DNA of 64,000 bases from Gentiana macrophylla (lineage: Eukaryota > Streptophyta > Magnoliopsida > Gentianales > Gentianaceae), in contig CM047806.1 in assembly GCA_026214975.1 (NCBI GenBank), forward strand, positions 2,124,127-2,188,126, read 5' to 3'. The notes below the pieces were generated by a model. That model ran no database searches, had not been told where the DNA came from, and saw only the letters and a program-made list of their open reading frames with translations. This document shows, piece after piece, positions 47,273 to 58,889 of this stretch. Every line of letters starts with the position of its first letter. Within the stretch, counting starts at the first letter, position 1. Both the position numbers and the translations under genes were made by a program.

Positions 47273-48805
47273 TTATGATACAAAGACGCTTCTCATACCG
47301 CTCGTGTCTACGCAGATCCTTCTGACCAGATTTTTCTGGATAACCGCCTCTATTACCAGTCCTTCGTTACTTACAACGGCTGGTAGGGCATCTCTGGGAC
47401 CGTATTGAACGGTTCCCATAACTTTCTGCTTTTTTGCTTCCCCTTGCTTCTCTGCGCAGCCCTTTTTATCTTCCTGAACAGCTTTGCTTCCTTCTCCTGG
47501 TCCACCCACAATGGTATTCACAGTATTAATTGGGGCATTTTCTCTATGCCCATCTGCATCCGGAGACGGATCTCTATGTCTCCTCTGGTTGTACCTGTCA
47601 TGACTGTTATTTTGTTTTCTGAACTCTCTCCTTCCTCTGGGATTATCTCCCTGCACTCGATCGATACACTCATCGATTTTTCCTTCCATTGCTGCTGCGT
47701 CAATATCTCTGATCAGATCTCTACACTGTTCAGAGTCATGTCCAATGTCTTTATGGTACTTACACCACCTAGTTTGGTCTCTTTTCTCCCTTGGACCCCT
47801 CAACGGAGGAGGAGTCTTAGCAATTCCTTTCTTCTCCATAATTTCCAGCACTTGGTCACGAGATCTGTTCAGAGGAATAAGGTCTTTGTCCTGCAAAGCA
47901 CCCTTTTTCCCTAATCTTTCAGAGACGGGAGCGGTTACCCTATCCCAGACAGATTTCCTTTTCTTGTTACTCCTATCCTCGGTTTTTCCTTTCTTAGCAT
48001 CCCTATGGGATTCTTCTCTCTTGGCTCTGTTAGCCTCTTTCCCCTGACAATGTCTGTATGCTATTTCCAGACATTCTTCCATCGTGCTTGGATCTTTGCT
48101 GCTCAGCTTTGCATGTAACCGTCCTTCTCTAAGTCCTGCGATGAAGGATGCTACCAAGAACTTATCATCCAGATCTGCTATCTGGGATGATTCTCCATTG
48201 AATCTCTTGATGAATTGTAACACTGTTTCATCACTTTTTTGCCTAACAGTCAGCAAATAAGTCCGGTTTCTTTGAAAAGGTCTTGCTGCGATGAATGCAT
48301 GCATGAACTTTCTGGTCAGAGTGGGGAAATCCGGTATAGATCTGGGGTTCAACTTGTTGAACCAATCTCTTGCCTTTCCTGTTAGAAGAGTTGCAAATGC
48401 CCTGCATTTCATCTCTTCTGGAGCGTTATACAAATTCATGTGTTGAATGTACTGATGCATATGATCGTATGGATCCTTAGTTCCATCATATGCTTGAATT
48501 TTTGGAATTTTGAACCCTGGAGGACATGGGAATGCATCGATGTCCCAAGTGAAAGGAGACACCAGCCTGAATTCATCTTGTTTGGGTTTAAGTATGGCGT
48601 CTAACTCAGATCTGGCGCTATCACCTCCCGGGTGAGTAACTACCACTTGTATGCTTGATTCTGCTTCCTGCTTCTCTTTTTTAGCAGTTTGAAACGGGGT
48701 ATGTGCTTCGGAAACATCATTATCTTGATTTCTCGCTTTCAAAACTGCCTCGAATATGGCTTTTATCTCCTCACCTTTGAGATTTGCCAGGTTTTCGACC
48801 AACAT
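47273..48805 (-). CDS. Tat gag and start of protease
   Basis: The largest intact frame of the window (510 codons). It has the Retrotrans_gag domain near residues 95-230 (YDGTKDPYDHMHQYI, KCRAFATLLTGKARDWFNKLNP, FIAARPFQRNRTYLLTVRQK.DET), a basic linker and a zinc-knuckle-like CKYHKDIGHDSEQC near residue 345. The tail enters the protease (VIEAVIQKNLVRRICVD) and breaks at the active site, where DTSG is seen rather than a clean DSG/DTG, after which the frame is lost. The break coincides with a CG-rich, CAG/CTG-poor patch (46790-47290) suspected of sequence error. Gag forms the capsid-like particle. The start at 48805 is the first ATG, with more coding sequence possible upstream. Confidence 0.85.
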   Translation of the reverse strand: MLVENLANLKGEEIKAIFEAVLKARNQDNDVSEAHTPFQTAKKEKQEAESSIQVVVTHPGGDSARSELDAILKPKQDEFRLVSPFTWDIDAFPCPPGFKIPKIQAYDGTKDPYDHMHQYIQHMNLYNAPEEMKCRAFATLLTGKARDWFNKLNPRSIPDFPTLTRKFMHAFIAARPFQRNRTYLLTVRQKSDETVLQFIKRFNGESSQIADLDDKFLVASFIAGLREGRLHAKLSSKDPSTMEECLEIAYRHCQGKEANRAKREESHRDAKKGKTEDRSNKKRKSVWDRVTAPVSERLGKKGALQDKDLIPLNRSRDQVLEIMEKKGIAKTPPPLRGPREKRDQTRWCKYHKDIGHDSEQCRDLIRDIDAAAMEGKIDECIDRVQGDNPRGRREFRKQNNSHDRYNQRRHRDPSPDADGHRENAPINTVNTIVGGPGEGSKAVQEDKKGCAEKQGEAKKQKVMGTVQYGPRDALPAVVSNEGLVIEAVIQKNLVRRICVDTSGMRSVFVS

Positions 48806-49008
48806 TTGTTTAATTGCATCTGGATTGCCGGGTCATCCTTCTTCCATAACTTTTTCCCGCTTTCTTGGTCATTTCGACTGGCTTCGCTCCGATCCGATTC
48901 TTTTCTTTCTCTTGTTCATTTTGTTGTTTCTTTGAATTTCCTTGGTTTCTTGCCATTTTTCTCTATTAATCACTCACTAACTAGAATTGGCCCTCCTTCT
49001 AGGCCAAA

Positions 49009-49504
49009 TGATGCAGTATAAATATTACAAACGGGTAATCGGGTAATTCTAATTAGGAAAATAATGTAAGAACATGAACGTTTGGATATAATTTGGACTG
49101 AACTCTTGAGAGAGCTGCCTACGTATCCAATTTAAGCAATAAACGGGAATCAAGTCCCCCTCGTAGTTTAGGGTGTTCTTTATATAGTAGTGGATCGTGT
49201 GTTTCTCCCCGGACGTGCCGGGGAGTTATCATAGATCATGTCCTGGACGTGGGATCTACCCATGTCCATAAGCAGTTGAGATGTTGTTGACTCGATCTTC
49301 CCCACATTCACCGTCATTCGACCGAAATAACTCGTCGTCGAACACGGTGGAGTCCTCGCTCTGCTCTCCTCGACTATTCTCGCCAAAGATCTTGACTCTG
49401 GTCGATTCGCGCGTCTAGCTTGATTGGTCTGGGTATCTTTATTATTAAACCTTGGGCCTGGCCCAACTACAAATGACCCGATCCAATGGGCCCACATATC
49501 ATCA
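49009..49504 (-). repeat. 5' LTR of the Tat element
   Basis: 496 bases, nearly identical to the LTR at 30436-30933 except for one block at about 49312-49412, where almost every CTG or CAG word is replaced (for example CTCGTCGTCGAAC for CTCTGGTCAGAAC). The primer-binding region on its left reads TTTGGCCTAGAAGGAGGGCC on the minus strand; I cannot name the tRNA. Confidence 0.92.
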
Positions 49505-49639
49505 CCTGGTAACATTGTTTTTAATGAATGTATTCACAAGCAAGATTTTATTTAAAGACAAATACAATTAAACAAAACACTTCCTTTTAAAGTATACGAA
49601 TAAAAGGCAACAATAGAACCAATTCATGTTGCAGGGAAC

Positions 49640-51490
49640 AATGTGCGTACATGTTATAGTAAGGAAGGCTGTTTCTATGAATGCTGTAACGCATACCTGT
49701 TCTTCCAGTGACTTGACCTCAGCTGCAGTAAACGGGCAAAGCTTTTCGGCATCGGGGGATTTCAGCGTGCTCCTGAAGTTTATATGTTCGTCATTCAGAG
49801 TAACTGGTATCGTAAGCCTACCAAGTGAACCAGGGCTAAAAGGTATTAGGAACTACAACGTACTCACGTAAAAGAACAACGCACATTTGCAAAGACATAT
49901 ATCTTTATGTTACCTAACTTCCATTGGAGAAAGCACCGAGCAACCTGAACATTCGACATTTCAATCCACCCCAGCATCAACGGTCATCCGACAGTTTGCA
50001 CAAAGGACATAGTAAAGAGGAGTGCGTGCAACACTCAAGCGAATTTTCCCTTTTACCCAGCATGTTTTGGCCTATATATCAGGTGAAACAAAGAGATCCA
50101 ATTAGGCTGGGTGTATGGAGTAGTCACATAACATTTGTTTAATAACTTACAGTCTTGAAAGTTTCCATTGCAGCCGCCAAATCTAGAATGTCTTCTTCTT
50201 TTGGAGGGATGAAGAAGCGGCTGTTATTTTCATAGGCTTTGTTCTCCACCCAATCCAAAACCTTTGCTTTGTTTTCAGTATACCTTGGAAGAGCAAAAAA
50301 AAGGAAGAAGTAAATTCAGCATGTGATATGTGGAGAATAAACACAACGGTACACTGAACAGCATACCATTTCTTCAGGCCGAGTTTTTCTGGGAGCGGTG
50401 GATTTTGAATGAGGTAAGAGGTCTTTCGAGTCGCCAAGGAGAGGCCTGTAAATTTGCAGAAACTTAACAGCTGTAAAACGGGCAGTGCAATGAAAAGTGT
50501 AAGAGAAGCTTACCATGGAGTGTCCTCACTTCAAGATTCGAGGCAATTAGAGTTACAGGTTCGGTGTTGAAGTTAATGTTGGGATCATAATCTGCCAGCA
50601 AATCCTGCCAAAGTCTAAGTATAATTGGAATTTCCCTGCGGTGTATCAAAGAATCTGTCAGTGCACGTGTACATTTTTGTGAACCAGAAAAGAGAGAGGA
50701 GTTTTACAAGTGAACTTACTCCTCATTAACAAGAACATAATCTCTTGCACATTCAGTGGTTGAAATGTCAGCAACAGGAAAGCGATGCACAATGAGGCCT
50801 CTAACAGCTAATAAATAGAAAATGTGTAAATGCGTGTTAGTGAACTTCGAATAATTTGCTGTTTGTTTTTCCCAATATTTATTGTAATGAGTTTCATAGA
50901 ACAGTTTGGGTTCACCAAGATAGAATAATCATATAATATAGTGAGACAGTGGTATGTATTTTTAGTTACCTATATTTGCATCACTCTCAGCAAATCTGTG
51001 CAAGTCAGCAAACTTGCAAACTTCGAAGGTGCATGGAAGAACATAAGGTTCTTTGTCAATAACTGGCTCTACAGGTGTTTTTGCCTGAATGATCCAGGAG
51101 AATTTATAACCATCAAGTTGGTACTTCTCAGCTTGCACAGTGGCATTTGCGTTAGAAACCTTGTATCTCTTAAATGGTTGCAACGAGCGCTCGAAGAAAT
51201 CGATGTCTTTATCAAACATCACGGCCTTAACTTTTGTTCCCTACTTGCATAGAAGATGTATAGGAAAGTCAGAACCTAGGAAAAATGTTTTTGTGGAAAA
51301 AAGCATCTGAAATGCATACGTATTTACTTTCATATCGGTGGAGCGTAGTGCCAGATCTCTTTCTCGAAAGGGTAGTAATCCAAAGCCTTGTAGAGGACAT
51401 GATGCCTTTCAATAACCTGGATGATGCAGGTCCAACCTTTCTTCCCAGGTACAACATCAGCGGCATCTACTATCTGTCTTGCCATTTTTG
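49640..51490 (-). CDS. Helitron-borne RPA1-like single-strand DNA-binding protein, upstream exons
   Basis: A multi-exon gene of the replication protein A large-subunit type, a cargo typical of plant Helitrons and thought to bind the single-stranded intermediate. On the minus strand: an exon around 51450-51320 (VPGKKGWTCIIQVIER); 51222-50970 (FFERSLQPFKRYKVSNANATV, YKFSWIIQAKTPVEPV, FEVCKFADLHRFAESDA), an OB-fold style block; 50812-50722; 50649-50517 (HRREIPIILRLWQDLL, NFNTEPVTLIASNLEVRTLHG), the OB-fold B core; then 50450-50370, 50285-50155 and 49830-49690. Introns are about 80-120 bases. The 3' exons are separated by the Tat element and the solo LTR. I see no certain break in the exons. Confidence 0.75.
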
Positions 51491-51783
51491 CTGGCAAAGG
51501 CAGAATGTTTTAGCACTAGAGGCCACACAGTGTTTTTTGCATATGAATGCATTAAAGAATTTATGAAGATATAAAAGGATCAAGAATTTATTAGAAGCAT
51601 TATTTAATGACATGGCCCTAACTCGTTAAGCGTTAAAGCTTGGAAGACTGGAAATGCAAGAAGCAAAACATAAAAGCAATACAAATACGGAAACAGGTAA
51701 ATGTCATATGTTTAGATTACTATAGTGCAGTACCTATGTTAGGGGAGGTTGTTGATGCAAAGCGAGCCATAAATGTCCAGGTA

Positions 51784-54700
51784 TTAAGTTCGGGCAAGTA
51801 TCTGTTTAAATACAACATTTTTCGTTTGCTCGGGATCATTGTCATCATAAACTGGAGGCTTTATAAGTACTTGTACAGAAGCAGAAGTTCTAGCCCTAGA
51901 CAAAGCAACATACAATTGGCCATGCCCAAACACAGGCTCTTTTAAATAAATGCGTACGTAGTCTAATGTCTGTCCTTGAGATTTGTTGATAGTCATTGCA
52001 AAGCTAAGTCTAACAGGAAACTGAGTGCGCTTGTACGGGACAGGGTAATAGTCATCTTTTGGAGGTTGCAAAGGAATTCTATGGATGAATACATGTTTTC
52101 CCGAGAACTCACCAAAGACAATTTGAGCGTGTATAACATTTTTCTGGAAGGCTCTACAGGCTAAGCATGTCCCGTTACATAACCCTTCCGAAGGATCTAG
52201 ATTCCTCAGAAGTATAATTGGTGCGTTTACTTTGAGCATAAGATGATGGGGTGGCAAACCATTTGCTGTTATGCTGTTTATTATATCGATGTATTGTCCT
52301 TGGTCATTAGGATTTAGTGTTTCATCGAAGCTGAAATAATCAACAACGTCACCTGCGAACCTATGTATCATTATTTGATTTATATCATCAACAAATGAAT
52401 TTTTTGTTGTTAGTATCGCTCTGTTCATATACTGCGGTGTGTAACATAATGAATTGTTTATGGCAGGATACACTTTATGAATAAGTTCATTTAGAGATTC
52501 CTCGTCGTTTGTTGTTTTCAAGAGTATTGACTTTGGAAGTTTTACAGTGGCACAGTTCTTGTCTTGCAGACTTCCATTTCCTATGGATAGTAAAAATTTT
52601 GTGTATTCTGGGTCGGCCAGAGCTCTCATGTTTTTTTGTTAAAGTAAGCTTTTCTAGTCTAGGCCATAGTTTTGAGCTAACAAGTGTAGCAAGTATAATG
52701 TCATCGACGGTGCCTAACTTAACGATTGGCAAAGTCTGCCTAAAGTCACCTCCTAAAACCACAACTTTACCTCCAAAGAGGTCAGTTGAGTCCATTAAAT
52801 CCTGAAGCAAAGCATCTAATGCTTCAATTGCAGTCCTCTTAGCCATGGGTGCTTCATCCCAAATTAGTAGCTTACATTCCCTAATTAACATGGCTAAGCC
52901 ACTTTGTTTGGACACTCTACAGGTTGTCCCTTCGCTTTCATCAATTGGGATTTTAAACCTTGAATGGGCTGTTCTACCTCCTGGGAGAATAGATGCTGCA
53001 ATTCCAGAGGTGGCAGTAGCTAGTGCTATATAGCCTTTGGAACGCATTTCAGCCAACAGTGCTTTGTAGAGGAATGTTTTCCCAGTTCCCCCAGGACCAT
53101 CTAAAAAAAGGCCCCTTTTGCATTCTGGTAAATTCTGTCTGTAATTACTGCATAAGCATGTCTTTGGTTTTTGTTTAAGCAAGCTACTGATTGTAAGTCA
53201 GTTACTGAGACCTGTATGTTTCTTTCTGCTTGAACCTCTTGAGTTAAATCATCTAAGCATTCATAGTTTAATTCTGTCTCTGTAAGGCCAAACGCCTATA
53301 AGTGTTTTCCCATAGATTGCAAGAACCCATGAATTTGTTTAAGTACTTTTGTTTGAACTTCAAGGGCTGACAAGGATTTGTCTCTAATGTAGTCTTCTGA
53401 TAGTTGTTTTTCAAACATCAGCCAGAGTTTTTTAGGATCTGATGGACATGTGTAGACCATTATATTAGCAAACAGCCTTCGAAGTTAGTACGGCATGTGG
53501 AAAAGTGCAGCCTCCTCTAAGCAAAGTTGTTGGCTGTTATCTCTTTGTAACAGGCCACGGCTAAGCGCAGCCTCTCTGAACGTGGCAGCCTTAACGCCAT
53601 TGTTAATTTTCAAGTCGTCAAACGACAGCGGGCATCTTACATTTGCAAGAAGTATTCTCATATAGTAGCGCTCTCCTTCTGAAGGGTGAGCACTTACAAT
53701 TCGGCCTATAGAGTCACCTCGTTGTCTAAGTTTCCAGTGTCTGTCGCCTGCAACCCAAACAAAATGGTACGGGAATTCAACGTACGTACAGTTTAGCCTC
53801 TTAACAGCTGACGAAAAGCTGTTCACGTGGAAGAACTCAGTCAACATTGTTTTTCGTTGTACTGGATTGTTTAAAACATCTATCAGCTTTTGTTTCTTTT
53901 TGAACACAAGTGGCTGGTAGTTATCTAAATGTAGAGGAAGCCTAACAATAGCAGGCCTCATGTCACCCATAATGAACCTATAAATTCTCCACAATGCTTC
54001 TGGAGCAGATACCCAGCGGCCTGAAACAAATTGTTCTATTTCATCAATTGTTTCATGAGTACAGTTTCTAGTAACGCGGTACAGAATCTTGTCATTTCCT
54101 TTACAAATGTATTTGTAGATATACTTCACTGCCTTTACAGTAGAGCATATTTCAAGGTTAATATGACAGTCTAGCTTAGCAACCAGATATGGAGGATGAG
54201 AAACAACCCATCGATTATCTAGGTAAATACCCCTAACCTTGGCCTTCTTCCCATCATCTCGGCGCCTATACTTAGGGTACACATCATTGCAGTCTGTTGT
54301 CTCCTCACAGAATTCCTTAGGGTAGGAACTCCTGCAGGTATCATCATTCTGCATACATACGTTAGTGGGGTTTAGTTTCCCGCACGGGCCATGCATCATA
54401 TGGCGAACGACTAAGTCATACAGGTAAGGATGTGCAGCTTTGTCTGGCAACTCAGCAGATACAACTCTGTCGTATTCCTCGGGTCTAAACAGTTTAGCAT
54501 GAGGCAAGCCTCTTTTCTGGTATTCAATGACATATGTATACGCAGCAACCTCGCCGAATACATGTTTTTTAAGAATCTCACACTTTAATTCTTCAAGCTT
54601 TGCGTGAAAGACCCGAACAAGTAAATCAGGTCTGTTTTGTGCTTCTTCTGAAGGACCGAGGTGCTCTTTTATTTCTTTCCAGTTAGGGTTGCAAGTCATT

Positions 54701-56727
54701 GTTAAAAACAAATCTGGTTTCCCGTGTCTCTGTACCAATGCCATGGCGTCTATGTACTTGCATCTCATGTTTCTTGGGCCATTTGTAAACCCTGCAGGAA
54801 GGATTATACGTTGGCCAATCTTTCCTGAATCTGTTTCCCCTGCTGCGATTGCATCAGCAACGCCTTGCAAATAATCCTGCCTTATTTCAGCTTGTTGCGA
54901 GCGGTAAAAGTCTAACCTCTGTGTTTCTAGCTTCACATACATGTCAACAGCAAATTGCTGGAACAACCGGCCAAAAATAAGGAGGCACGACTGATCATGA
55001 TCCCTTGGAATTTGTAAGAGTAGTATTCTTTAACCGAAACACAACTTTCAGGTTCTACGCATGCGTGCAAAGCTGTAAAACAGAACAGCAACAGTGAGTG
55101 GGTTTATCCAGAAGGATTTCTATGGTCAAAGACACACCATAGTTATTGGAATCAACCTGCTTCTTCATTCCTTAATAGCTCTTCTGGTGTGTGGACTAAT
55201 GAAGGGGCTAGATTGGTTTCATTCACCGGCCGCTTCCTTTTTTTTTTCAAGGCCTGCACACCATTTTTTTTATTCCTTGATGCCAACCGATCTCTCCGTG
55301 AGGAAACATCAAAGGATACTACAAAGGGTCATAACAGCCGTAGTAGTAGCTAACAGTTCTTGGATTCCCACTTTCAGTGTACACTATAATGTTTCTACTC
55401 AATGAATTCTCATTCTCATCTCCTTCGTTCAGTATCAAGCTTACCTGTTCAACAATTGGCTTGTTATACACTTTCTGGTTCAGCGGAGGGTTAGAGCGCA
55501 AGAAGATAAATTTATCTTCTATGGCTGGAATACTTCTAAGAGCCCGAAATAACCTTGCATATGGGTTTTCTTCAATTACTTGAAGCAAGGTCTGAAGCAC
55601 AGGCTCAGACAACCGAGAGCATGCCTCTAATCGAGCGGATACCTAGTAATCCGTGTCGTAAAAGTAGAGCTGTAAGTTTTTCGAGGAACTATCAGCAGGG
55701 ACCAAGTCATTTAGAAAATGGTAGACCTGCCCCTGCACCCTGAATGTGTAAACACCTTTGTTCCTTCGAGCCAGTTCTTTGTCGTACCTCACACCGAGGG
55801 ATGTGAACGCCAAGTGATTGTTGTAGGTTCGTATTGAACACCTAAACATCTTAGCATCAGGTGTATCAGCTGTGAGTAGCATCTTCATCAAAGAAGGGAT
55901 GCTGCTTAAAGCTAGTGTAACAGCTCCATCAAAACAACACATGTTTGTTGTCTCGTGTGCAAACTTCTTAGCTCCATAGTGAGAGCAATTTCTTTGTTTC
56001 TTTAGCAACACCACAGAAGTGGCAATATTGCCTAATAAATGTGTACCTTTGTTTATGCCTGAGGATTTGGTAGTTTCCCTAACAGGGCGTTTACTGGTAC
56101 ATCTTTTATTTTTCCATTTCAAAGCAAATTGCCGCTATACTGCTTTTGTCCGCATTCACATTTGGAAGGAAGGCAGAGAAGTAGGGCTACATGGTTCCCC
56201 AGCAATAGAATCGGCTTCGTCTAAGGCTAATTGCGGCAGCTTTCTTTTTTGGCTTTTTGTTCTCCTGGAACCAGATGAGGTATTAGGCTGGGTATGAGAA
56301 ACATCTGTTGGAAGGCAAGGCAGCTCGACCTGGGTAAGTGGCTCTTCATCTATCCTACTGTCTTGAGCTAAATTTAAATGTGGGAGCTTACTTTCTCTTC
56401 TTTTTCTTTTCTTGGTAGAAGAATGGCTATTGGTTTCAGGCTGTTTCTCGAGAATTTTTTTGGGAAGGCAATGCAGGCCAGTAGAACTACATGGTTTCCC
56501 GTCCAGCGTACGCTGTTTCTGAAAGCGCCGCTGGGGTTTTTTTTGTTTTGTGTTTGCGTTTCACTGGACGAGGCAAAAGTGGGTTGGATTTCAGCATGAG
56601 CAACTGGAGCAAGCATGCAAGTGTTGTTCAGAGGAGGTTCAGTAATTTGACCCACATACAAGGAAGCATTATTCTTCTTTCTATCGAAGTATCCTGGCCT
56701 AGGCTTTGCAGATCCCTTAGTACGCAT
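51784..56727 (-). pseudogene. Helitron RepHel transposase (Rep endonuclease plus PIF1-like helicase), broken
   Basis: RepHel nicks, unwinds and transfers one strand in rolling-circle transposition. Pieces: N-terminal exons 56727-56374, 56122-55643 and 55612-55319; an exon from about 55065 (VSVKEYYSYKFQ) shifting frame by one base into 54966-53485 with GRLFQQFAVDMY, LFLTMTCNPNW, the degenerate HUH site KRGLPHAKLF and the Tyr motif VKYIYKYICKGNDKI. Then 53480-53183 with an in-frame TAG, the helicase 53182-52487 (Walker A GPGGTGKTF, Walker B LLIWDEAPMA, GGDFRQTLP) and 52629-51784 ending SFAMTINKSQGQTLDYV and LYVALSRAR, stop at 51784. At least four lesions. The second metal-binding His of HUH is missing. 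Confidence 0.9.
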
Positions 56728-58889
56728 TACACTGTAGGCAAAGAAAAATGTGGGCTAAAGGCGTTCTCATGCTGTATAGTGATGCACGTGTAAAGGAAAA
56801 CAGTGGGGCTAAACAAAAAACAGACATGAGGAACCGTAAAGCAACATGAATATTCTATCAGTATAAGCAAGAGTGCAAGGCAGAACGCTAACAAATGGTG
56901 CATAGGAAGCATGTTAGACAGGCTATATTATCGCGAACGACAGTACGCAGGCTAAAGACAGGCACAACAGAAGCAGCCTAGTAGGTCAAATGCGCCACAA
57001 ACCAAACACTAAGAAAATTGGTCTAAGTAGTTAAAAGAGAGCATACATGAGCGTAGGTAGGAAACTTTTGCTGTAAGTATCCTGACTGATAGTCCTGTAG
57101 TATAAGCCAAGAAAAGAAGTATTACTGTGTTGATACTTGGTGGAAGTGCAACACGAAACATGCAACAGGAGAGAAGAAGAGGATTTTGTTTTTTTTACCA
57201 TGCGTTACACCTCTCTTCCTACATACATGTAACATAGCAACCTAAGTAACACTGTATTTAACGAAAGGCAAGGGCGAAAGTAAGCGGCAGAAGTGCTGGA
57301 GCAAAAGTGAACGGATATGTGGAAAATGTGTTTTATTGAAAGACAAGCTGTAGATCGTAAACGGAGGCAGGCTGACACAGGCCACAACATCAACCGCTGG
57401 TGCTAACCTATGAATAGCATGGATGGTTGTTTGCATTCAAGGCGAAGCACAACCATTACAGGCAAGGAAGTATAACACATTAATGTTACAGGACAGACTT
57501 CAGATTCGACAACCGGACAGCATATACAGTAAATAAAGAGATGAAGGCAAAGCTGAAGGCCTAAAAAAAGAAACAAGCATATATATTCACCCAAGACAAA
57601 CAGCCATAAATCATGAGAATCAGCACATGAAAGGGAGGTAGGAAACAGTGGAAGCGCCGAATCAAAGGCAAAGCTAACAGTAGTAAGCAAAGGAAAGACT
57701 TAGCGTGCACAGGCGATAAATTCCCAATATCACAAGTGCAAGAACACAGGCAAGAAGAAGAGCAATTTTTTTTTGCATTGTATAAAGAGGAGAAAAACCG
57801 CAAAAAAAAGCTGTGCTCATACCCTTCCTTCTAAGTAAGCACGGAAAGGGGAACGGCATATATTTTTTAGAACCAAAGAAATCCCTGAAGATTCCTGTAG
57901 GAAGACCGAAAACAACGATTCTATGTGTGGAACAACCGGAAGAACGGAAGCTTTTTCCATTCTGTATAGAAAGGACACTACATGAGAATGAAAAGGCCTT
58001 AATTTTTCTTGCCTATGAACTATGAGCAACAACCAGAGCATGAGTAGTTTGTCAAAACGACATGCATGGAGTGAGGAACGCATTTTATAGGGCAAATTTG
58101 GTGAGCAATAAAAGCAACAACATTAAATGGGAAAGCTGGGCATATTAAATGAGCTCACCAAATTCTGCAGAAATCGCACAGCTATTTGCAAGGGAGCGAG
58201 AAAGCGCAATTGTATGGTGTAAGAAAATAACCGAGAGCAGATGAAATATAATAAAGAAAGAGAAGAAGTCTTGAAGTGTAGATTTAGTGGATTTTGGTAG
58301 GGGTGTAGATGAAGAAACGAAATTGACAGGAAGGAAGCTATTACCATGGATAAAGCATGCATAGCCATGGTTTGACGCAAAGACTTCCACCCTCCAATGC
58401 AGAAGACGTCATTCGGTTGTCTTTCTTCCACTGTTCCTTCGATTGATCGATGTTAGTCACGCAAAAGAGCAAGTGGAACGCGTACGGCCATCTGATGAAT
58501 CTTCAAGAACCGGTTGCAGCAAAGAATTTCCGGCAGGAAGACAGGCTGTAGAAGGTGAAGCGTACGGAGGAAACCGGGAGAATTTTTGCGGTAGTAAACC
58601 TACCTAATGCTGCTGATGCTGAGAAGCAAATTATCGGGTAGAAACTTTAATGGGCCATTTTTGGTCCAACAACGGGCTGGTATATGCTGCAGGGCCTATA
58701 AAAGCACAGGGGAAAAAAAGCGGAAGAAAAGCAAAGTTATAACAGATTTTGACTAAACGAGCCCATTGATGTAATAACAATTATCAGCATACAAATGAAG
58801 GGATTGAAATTATTAGCATACAAATGAAGGGATTTAAAGGGGCACGTGTCACCCACATGTTCATAAGCTTCCTTCTTATAGAGTATAGA
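56728..58889 (-). other. Helitron 5' region upstream of RepHel
   Basis: About 2.1 kb with no recognisable protein on the minus strand; the many small ORFs are unrelated to known families. It presumably holds the promoter and a possible leader intron of RepHel. The terminus at 58889 reads TCTATACTCTATAAGAAGG on the minus strand. Confidence 0.5.
58881..58889 (-). other. Helitron 5' terminus
   Basis: TCTATACTC on the minus strand, preceded by a host A at 58890. Helitrons start with TC after an A, and TCTATACT is a common plant variant. Confidence 0.85.

Larger units (their letters stand above)
30436..49504 (-). mobile_element. Tat-type Ty3/gypsy retrotransposon with antisense gene, carrying a nested copia element
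   Basis: LTRs at 49009-49504 (5') and 30436-30933 (3'), TGATG...CATCA ends, duplication CCTGG at 30431-30435 and 49505-49509. Order on the minus strand: gag, protease, reverse transcriptase, RNase H, a second archaeal-type RNase H, integrase, tandem repeats, an opposite-strand gene, 3' LTR. The second RNase H and the opposite-strand ORF place it in the Tat lineage (Grande/Retand-like). Without the copia element (35017-44516) it is about 9.56 kb. Pol has several frameshifts, many within patches suspected of sequence error. Confidence 0.93.
27233..58889 (-). mobile_element. Autonomous-type Helitron (RepHel + RPA), interrupted by two LTR insertions
   Basis: Read right to left: 5' end TCTATACTC at 58889, preceded by host A; RepHel gene (56727-51784); RPA1-like gene (51490 down to 27756); 3' end hairpin plus CTAG at 27233, followed by host T. 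This satisfies the A/T insertion rule and terminal rules for Helitrons. Two later elements sit inside: a solo LTR (28391-30013) and a Tat gypsy element (30436-49504, itself hosting a copia element). Without them the Helitron is about 10.95 kb, a normal size for a RepHel/RPA Helitron. The RepHel frame is broken in several places, so it is no longer autonomous. Confidence 0.9.

Noticed and set aside
56727..58431. Several minus-strand ORFs with Cys/Leu/Phe-rich, membrane-like stretches (for example 57403-57859)
   Set aside because: Short, overlapping in several frames, no family resemblance; likely non-coding 5' region of the Helitron.
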